Part shown: piece by piece, positions 60,044 through 64,000 of the stretch
Position numbering within the stretch: position 1 is the first letter of the stretch
Layout: the number at the start of each line of letters is the position of its first letter
Assembly: GCA_947491985.1 (NCBI GenBank)
Contig: CANLLR010000008.1
Coordinates: 1 to 64,000, forward strand
Direction of reading: 5' to 3'
Source of the DNA: Flavobacteriaceae bacterium
GTDB taxonomy: Bacteria > Bacteroidota > Bacteroidia > Flavobacteriales > Flavobacteriaceae
DNA: 64,000 nucleotides
Notes under the pieces: model-generated
Databases searched by the model: none
Told to the model about the DNA's origin: nothing
Seen by the model: only the letters and a program-made list of their open reading frames with translations
Position numbers and translations under genes: made by a program

Positions 60044-62311
60044 TTATTCTACCATTATTTCATCTGCAAACAACCACGCTGGTGAGCCTTCACCTGGAGA
60101 TCCAACTGGAATTTTGTCTATTTTTTTGGCGATGACTTTTATAAATTTGGCGTTTTCTTTGGGAAAAGGCATGACAACACTACCTTTTTGATTTGAAATT
60201 TCCTTATCAGAAACCAATTTTACACTTTTAAATTTAACACCATCATTAGATAGGAAAACTTCAATACTTTTGGGGTAGTGAATCCAACTTCCAGTGCTTT
60301 GAAGTACATCAACGGTAACTTTAGAAACAGTTGTGACAACCCCTAAATCGATTGTAGCATTCAAATCATTTCCTAAAAAACCCAGCCAATCGCGACTGAA
60401 TTTTTGCATGCTGCCACGCATACCGTCTACTAAAGTAAATTTACCCCCAATAGCATAACTCTGATGTGGCGCTGTAACAAGCGTTATTGCTTTTCCAGTT
60501 GATTGTGTGATCAGAACAGGTTGTTCGATAACAACACCTTTTTGTTTTGTTCCTTCAAAATAAGCCGCTTTTAAGGTGCTACTTTCTGTTATAATGAAAG
60601 GGCCGTCATATTCTTTTGATTGCAACGAGGGAGCATCTCCATTGGTTGTATAGTACACCCCTTTGTTTCCGTAAGCCGATTTTAAAGTAAATTCGACTCC
60701 TTTTCCTGTTTTAGCAGGAGCTACATTGGACGTAATTTGAAAAATTGATTTACTGTAATTAACGCTCATTCGGTCTAACACGTCAAAATGTTTGATTAAT
60801 CGAGTTTGAAAATTGGCATAGTCGCTAGGCTTAGACGTTCCCCATACCACTTCGGACAAAGCAGCCATACGGGGCATCGCCATGTATTCTACTTCTTGTG
60901 GTGTGTTGATGTATTCGGTCCAAACATTTCCTTGAGCACCTAAAATATGCTTTCCTTCTTCTGCAGTTAATTCGGCGGGAATAGGATTAAAAGAATATAC
61001 TTTTTCTACTGTAGCGTAACCACCAAAAGCGAGCGGTTCGTGTTTTGGATCACCTTGATAATGATCAAAATAACAATGCGAACCAGGACTCATTATTACA
61101 TCATGATTTTCTTTGGCTGCTACAATTCCCCCTTCAGTTCCACGCCAACTCATTACGGTTGCGTTTGGACCCAAACCACCTTCTAAGATTTCGTCCCAAC
61201 CAATTAACTTTTTACCATAGGCGTTTAAAAACTGCCCCATACGGGTAATAAAATAACTTTGCAATTGCATTTCATCGGTTAGTCCTTCTCTTTGCATCAA
61301 TGCTTGACAGTTGGAGCAGGATTTCCATCGCACTTTACTGCATTCATCGCCGCCGATATGAATATACTCTGATGGGAATAATACCATTACTTCATCCAAT
61401 ATCTCTTGTAGAAACTGAAACGTTTCTTCTTTCGGACAAAATACATCGTCATAATTTCCCCATTTCGTACCTACATCAAACGGCCCACCTGTGCAGGAAT
61501 ATTGTGGGTAAGCAGCCAAAGCAGCCATAGCGTGACCTGGCATCTCGATTTCAGGAATAATGGTCACGTGCCGTTGTTGCGCATAAGCAACCACGTCTTT
61601 TATTTCCTCTTGAGTGTAAAAACCGCGGTAGGTTTTGTCGTCAAAACGTTGTTCGCTATAATGTCCAATCATCGATTTAAACCGAATGGAACCCAATTGC
61701 GTCAATCTTGGATATTGCAAAATTTCGATACGCCATCCTTGATCGTCTGTTAAGTGCCAATGAAATGTATTCATTTTATACATGGCGAGATAATCGATAT
61801 ATTTTTTTATAAAATCGACAGCGAAGAAATGGCGACTCACATCGAGATGCATACCGCGCCACTTAAATTTGGGTTCATCTTTTATGGTAAGACAAGGCGC
61901 TTCGGCTTCTTTAAATTTGTTAGCAGGAAGCAATTGTATCAGAGTTTGAAAAGCGTAAAAAACACCTTTGTTCCCTATTGATTTAATAATTATTTGCGTT
62001 GGAGTGATGGTTAATTCGTATTTTTCTGAAGTGGTGTCAGCAGGGTTCTCGACACTAATAGAAATACTATTGTCGTTACTTTTAGATTTTGTTTCAACGT
62101 TTAACTCATACCCATACTTGTTTAAAAGAAACGAATTAAACAAAGCGATTTCATTGTTGTTTTTATCCTTTGAAAGAAAAAAAGTAGCCTTATTTATGGT
62201 AAAGTTTCCTGAACCTAATTGCATTTCTTTTGGATGTGGAATGAGTGGCAGTGTTGTTTGAGAGTATCCAAGAGTTGTGAATAGCAATAAGAAGAAAAAT
62301 ATCTTTTTCAT
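60044..62311 (-). CDS. GH20 beta-N-acetylhexosaminidase with C-terminal discoidin-like domain
   Basis: A 755-residue secreted hexosaminidase removing terminal beta-GlcNAc or GalNAc. Signal peptide (about 1-17), GH20b domain (about 20-140), GH20 barrel with GMHLDVSRHFFAVDFIKKYI, FHWHLTDDQGWRIEI and the catalytic Asp-Glu pair in YIHIGGDECSKVRW (about 322), then WDEILEGGLGPNATVMSWRG. A chitobiase-like C-terminal segment and an F5/8-type-C (discoidin) domain (about 620-750; VDGMRGSMQKFSRDWLGFLG) follow. It is the first gene of the glycan operon. Confidence 0.94.
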   Translation of the reverse strand: MKKIFFFLLLFTTLGYSQTTLPLIPHPKEMQLGSGNFTINKATFFLSKDKNNNEIALFNSFLLNKYGYELNVETKSKSNDNSISISVENPADTTSEKYELTITPTQIIIKSIGNKGVFYAFQTLIQLLPANKFKEAEAPCLTIKDEPKFKWRGMHLDVSRHFFAVDFIKKYIDYLAMYKMNTFHWHLTDDQGWRIEILQYPRLTQLGSIRFKSMIGHYSEQRFDDKTYRGFYTQEEIKDVVAYAQQRHVTIIPEIEMPGHAMAALAAYPQYSCTGGPFDVGTKWGNYDDVFCPKEETFQFLQEILDEVMVLFPSEYIHIGGDECSKVRWKSCSNCQALMQREGLTDEMQLQSYFITRMGQFLNAYGKKLIGWDEILEGGLGPNATVMSWRGTEGGIVAAKENHDVIMSPGSHCYFDHYQGDPKHEPLAFGGYATVEKVYSFNPIPAELTAEEGKHILGAQGNVWTEYINTPQEVEYMAMPRMAALSEVVWGTSKPSDYANFQTRLIKHFDVLDRMSVNYSKSIFQITSNVAPAKTGKGVEFTLKSAYGNKGVYYTTNGDAPSLQSKEYDGPFIITESSTLKAAYFEGTKQKGVVIEQPVLITQSTGKAITLVTAPHQSYAIGGKFTLVDGMRGSMQKFSRDWLGFLGNDLNATIDLGVVTTVSKVTVDVLQSTGSWIHYPKSIEVFLSNDGVKFKSVKLVSDKEISNQKGSVVMPFPKENAKFIKVIAKKIDKIPVGSPGEGSPAWLFADEIMVE

Positions 62312-62359
62312 ATATGTAATTATTTTTTATAAAAATAAGAAAAAAAAAGAATGTTACGT

Positions 62360-62396
62360 ATAAAAAAAAGCCCTCCAAATGGAAGGCTTTTTTTAA
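62360..62396 (-). terminator. Intrinsic terminator of hppA
   Basis: An AAGCC(C)TCC/GGA(A)GGCTT stem with loop AAAT and long A/T runs on both sides lies 16 bases past the hppA stop in the minus direction. Confidence 0.8.
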
Positions 62397-62411
62397 ATAT
62401 ATATTTATAAA

Positions 62412-64000
62412 TTACAAAGCGTCTACTTTTGCTTTTACTTCAGCTTCTGTACCTTCAATAGTTTGGGTAGTAGATTGTCCGTTTAAGGTAGTAGTAACCG
62501 TAGCTTTTACATTTCCGTCTGCTCCTTTTTCCATCATTACTTTTGTCTTTACTTCTTTCTTTTCAACTTTACCATTGAATTTACCATCGGCATCATACAT
62601 TGACAAACAATGTGCTTTTTCTTCAGCGGTACATCCTTTTTCATCACACATGGCAGCACATTCCTCTTTGGTCATGGTTGCCATTTTTGACATGTCACAT
62701 TTCATATCTACTGAACATGATTTCATATCTGAAGATGCACAACATGCTTCTTTTTTAGATGCAGTACCTTCTGAGTGACCATTTCCTAAAATTGGAGCAA
62801 TTACCAATCCTATCAAACACGTCAATTTGATTAATATGTTCATTGATGGACCTGAAGTATCTTTAAATGGATCTCCAACAGTATCTCCAGTTACGGCTGC
62901 TTTGTGAGCATCAGAACCTTTGTACGTCATTTCACCATTTATCATAACTCCAGCTTCAAATGATTTCTTAGCGTTATCCCAAGCTCCACCAGCGTTGTTT
63001 TGGAACACTGCCCAAAGAACTCCTGAAACAGTAACTCCAGCCATATAACCACCTAACATTTCAGCAATCAATTGGTTGTTATCTCCGTAAACTAGTTTAC
63101 CTAAAAGAACAATTGCAATAGGGAAACCAATAGTTAAAATACCTGGTAACATCATTTCACGCAAAGCAGCTTTGGTAGAAATCTCCACACATTTACCATA
63201 TTCTGGTTTACCAGTTCCTTCCATAATTCCTGGAATTTCTTTGAACTGACGACGTACTTCATATACCATATCCATAGCGGCTTTACCAACCGAGTTCATC
63301 GCTAATGCTGAGAAAACTACTGGAATCATTCCACCAACGAATAACATAGCCAAGACTGGCGCTTTGAAGATATTAATACCATCAATTCCGGTAAACGTTA
63401 CATACGCAGCAAACAAAGCTAACGAAGTTAATGCAGCTGAAGCGATTGCAAAACCTTTTCCTGTGGCAGCAGTAGTGTTACCCACTGAATCTAAAATATC
63501 GGTACGCGTTCGCACTTCTTTTGGTAATTCACTCATTTCAGCAATTCCACCAGCGTTGTCAGAGATTGGTCCGAAAGCATCAATAGCTAATTGCATTGCT
63601 GTGGTTGCCATCATAGCAGAAGCCGCTAATGCTACCCCGTAAAATCCTGCTAAAGCGTAAGTTGACCATATTGCTGCAGCAAATAAAATTACTGTTGGAA
63701 ATGTAGAAATCATTCCAGTCGCTAAACCAGCGATAACGTTGGTTCCTGCTCCAGTTGATGATTTTTGTACAATTGCCAAAACTGGTTTTGTACCTAATCC
63801 TGTATAATATTCAGTTACAGATGAAATAGCTCCACCAACAAATAATCCGATTAAAGAAGCATAGAATACTCTCATTGAAGAAATTTCTTGTAATCCTTCT
63901 CCGAAGAATGACATTTTCATAGTTTCTGGCAACATCAAATCAATTAAGAAATAACAAGCAACTGCTGTTAAAACTATAGAAACCCAGTTTCCAATATTTA
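62412..64000 (-). CDS. hppA: Membrane-bound pyrophosphatase (partial), with Cys-rich C-terminal extension
   Basis: The C-terminal about 529 residues of an ion-pumping pyrophosphatase; the reading frame is open to the right edge and the start lies beyond it. Conserved segments: IDAFGPISDNAGGIAEMS, SVGNTTAATGKGFAIASA, and GDTVGDPFKDTSGPSMNILI near the final helices. The Ala and Gly in GNTTAATGKG are the residues seen in K+-dependent enzymes; whether H+ or Na+ is pumped cannot be told from this part. After the last helix comes an unusual about 125-residue tail: a segment with eight Cys (KEACCASSDMKSCSVDMKC, EECAAMCDEKGCTAEEKAHC) and a Thr/Lys-rich end. Confidence 0.93.
   Translation of the reverse strand, partial: NIGNWVSIVLTAVACYFLIDLMLPETMKMSFFGEGLQEISSMRVFYASLIGLFVGGAISSVTEYYTGLGTKPVLAIVQKSSTGAGTNVIAGLATGMISTFPTVILFAAAIWSTYALAGFYGVALAASAMMATTAMQLAIDAFGPISDNAGGIAEMSELPKEVRTRTDILDSVGNTTAATGKGFAIASAALTSLALFAAYVTFTGIDGINIFKAPVLAMLFVGGMIPVVFSALAMNSVGKAAMDMVYEVRRQFKEIPGIMEGTGKPEYGKCVEISTKAALREMMLPGILTIGFPIAIVLLGKLVYGDNNQLIAEMLGGYMAGVTVSGVLWAVFQNNAGGAWDNAKKSFEAGVMINGEMTYKGSDAHKAAVTGDTVGDPFKDTSGPSMNILIKLTCLIGLVIAPILGNGHSEGTASKKEACCASSDMKSCSVDMKCDMSKMATMTKEECAAMCDEKGCTAEEKAHCLSMYDADGKFNGKVEKKEVKTKVMMEKGADGNVKATVTTTLNGQSTTQTIEGTEAEVKAKVDAL

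Overview
The window reads as one contiguous stretch of a Flavobacterium-like chromosome (phylum Bacteroidota). This rests on low G+C, type IX secretion (T9SS) C-terminal sorting domains, GldA, GLPGLI-family proteins, TonB receptors with carboxypeptidase-regulatory-like N-domains, a split metH, and TAnnTTTG-type -7 promoter boxes. I see no tRNA, rRNA, CRISPR array, prophage or intact insertion sequence. The last gene (hppA) runs off the right edge.

Layout. 0-9 kb: a TonB-receptor-like outer-membrane protein, then a minus-strand operon exbB-exbD-exbD-tonB-small membrane protein-PstS-like lipoprotein-TPR protein. 9-19.3 kb: a HerA-like ATPase, a cupin, kynurenine 3-monooxygenase, a penicillin-acylase-type hydrolase, a decayed glycine-zipper gene, a small T9SS protein, a ureohydrolase and kynureninase. 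19.6-32.5 kb: a long minus-strand run with aromatic amino-acid genes (pheA, aminotransferase, tyrA, DAHP synthase/chorismate mutase, aroA) interleaved with rsgA, dtd, two DUF3857 proteins, a MazG-like protein and queA. 32.9-35.7 kb: gldA (plus strand), a GIN-domain lipoprotein and a PagL-like acyloxyacyl hydrolase. 35.9-44.5 kb: the methionine/SAM block metH1-metH2-metF and metK, with two paralogous T9SS proteins between them. 45-51 kb: TonB receptor plus two GLPGLI proteins, then a hypothetical protein and a deoxynucleoside kinase. 51.3-55.8 kb: a 1477-residue repetitive T9SS adhesin. 55.8-62.3 kb: an operon of GH20 hexosaminidase, glycosylasparaginase, CutC and GH2 beta-mannosidase, which together fit breakdown of the N-glycan core. 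62.4 kb to the end: membrane pyrophosphatase with a cysteine-rich tail.

Regulatory RNA is the most interesting layer. Upstream of pheA there is a complete Phe/Tyr attenuator: a 29-codon leader ORF rich in Phe and Tyr, an intrinsic terminator, and a perfect 7-bp competing antiterminator. The metH operon is preceded by a SAM-I (S-box) riboswitch and metK by a SAM-II-type riboswitch, so two unrelated SAM aptamers control neighbouring parts of one pathway.

A second theme is repeat invasion. Heptamer-like tandem repeats, several palindromic elements and a modular interspersed repeat sit at many gene borders between about 11 and 45 kb. In aroA and metH2 such repeats are translated in frame inside conserved enzymes. 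All functional assignments come from reading motifs by eye, with no database search.
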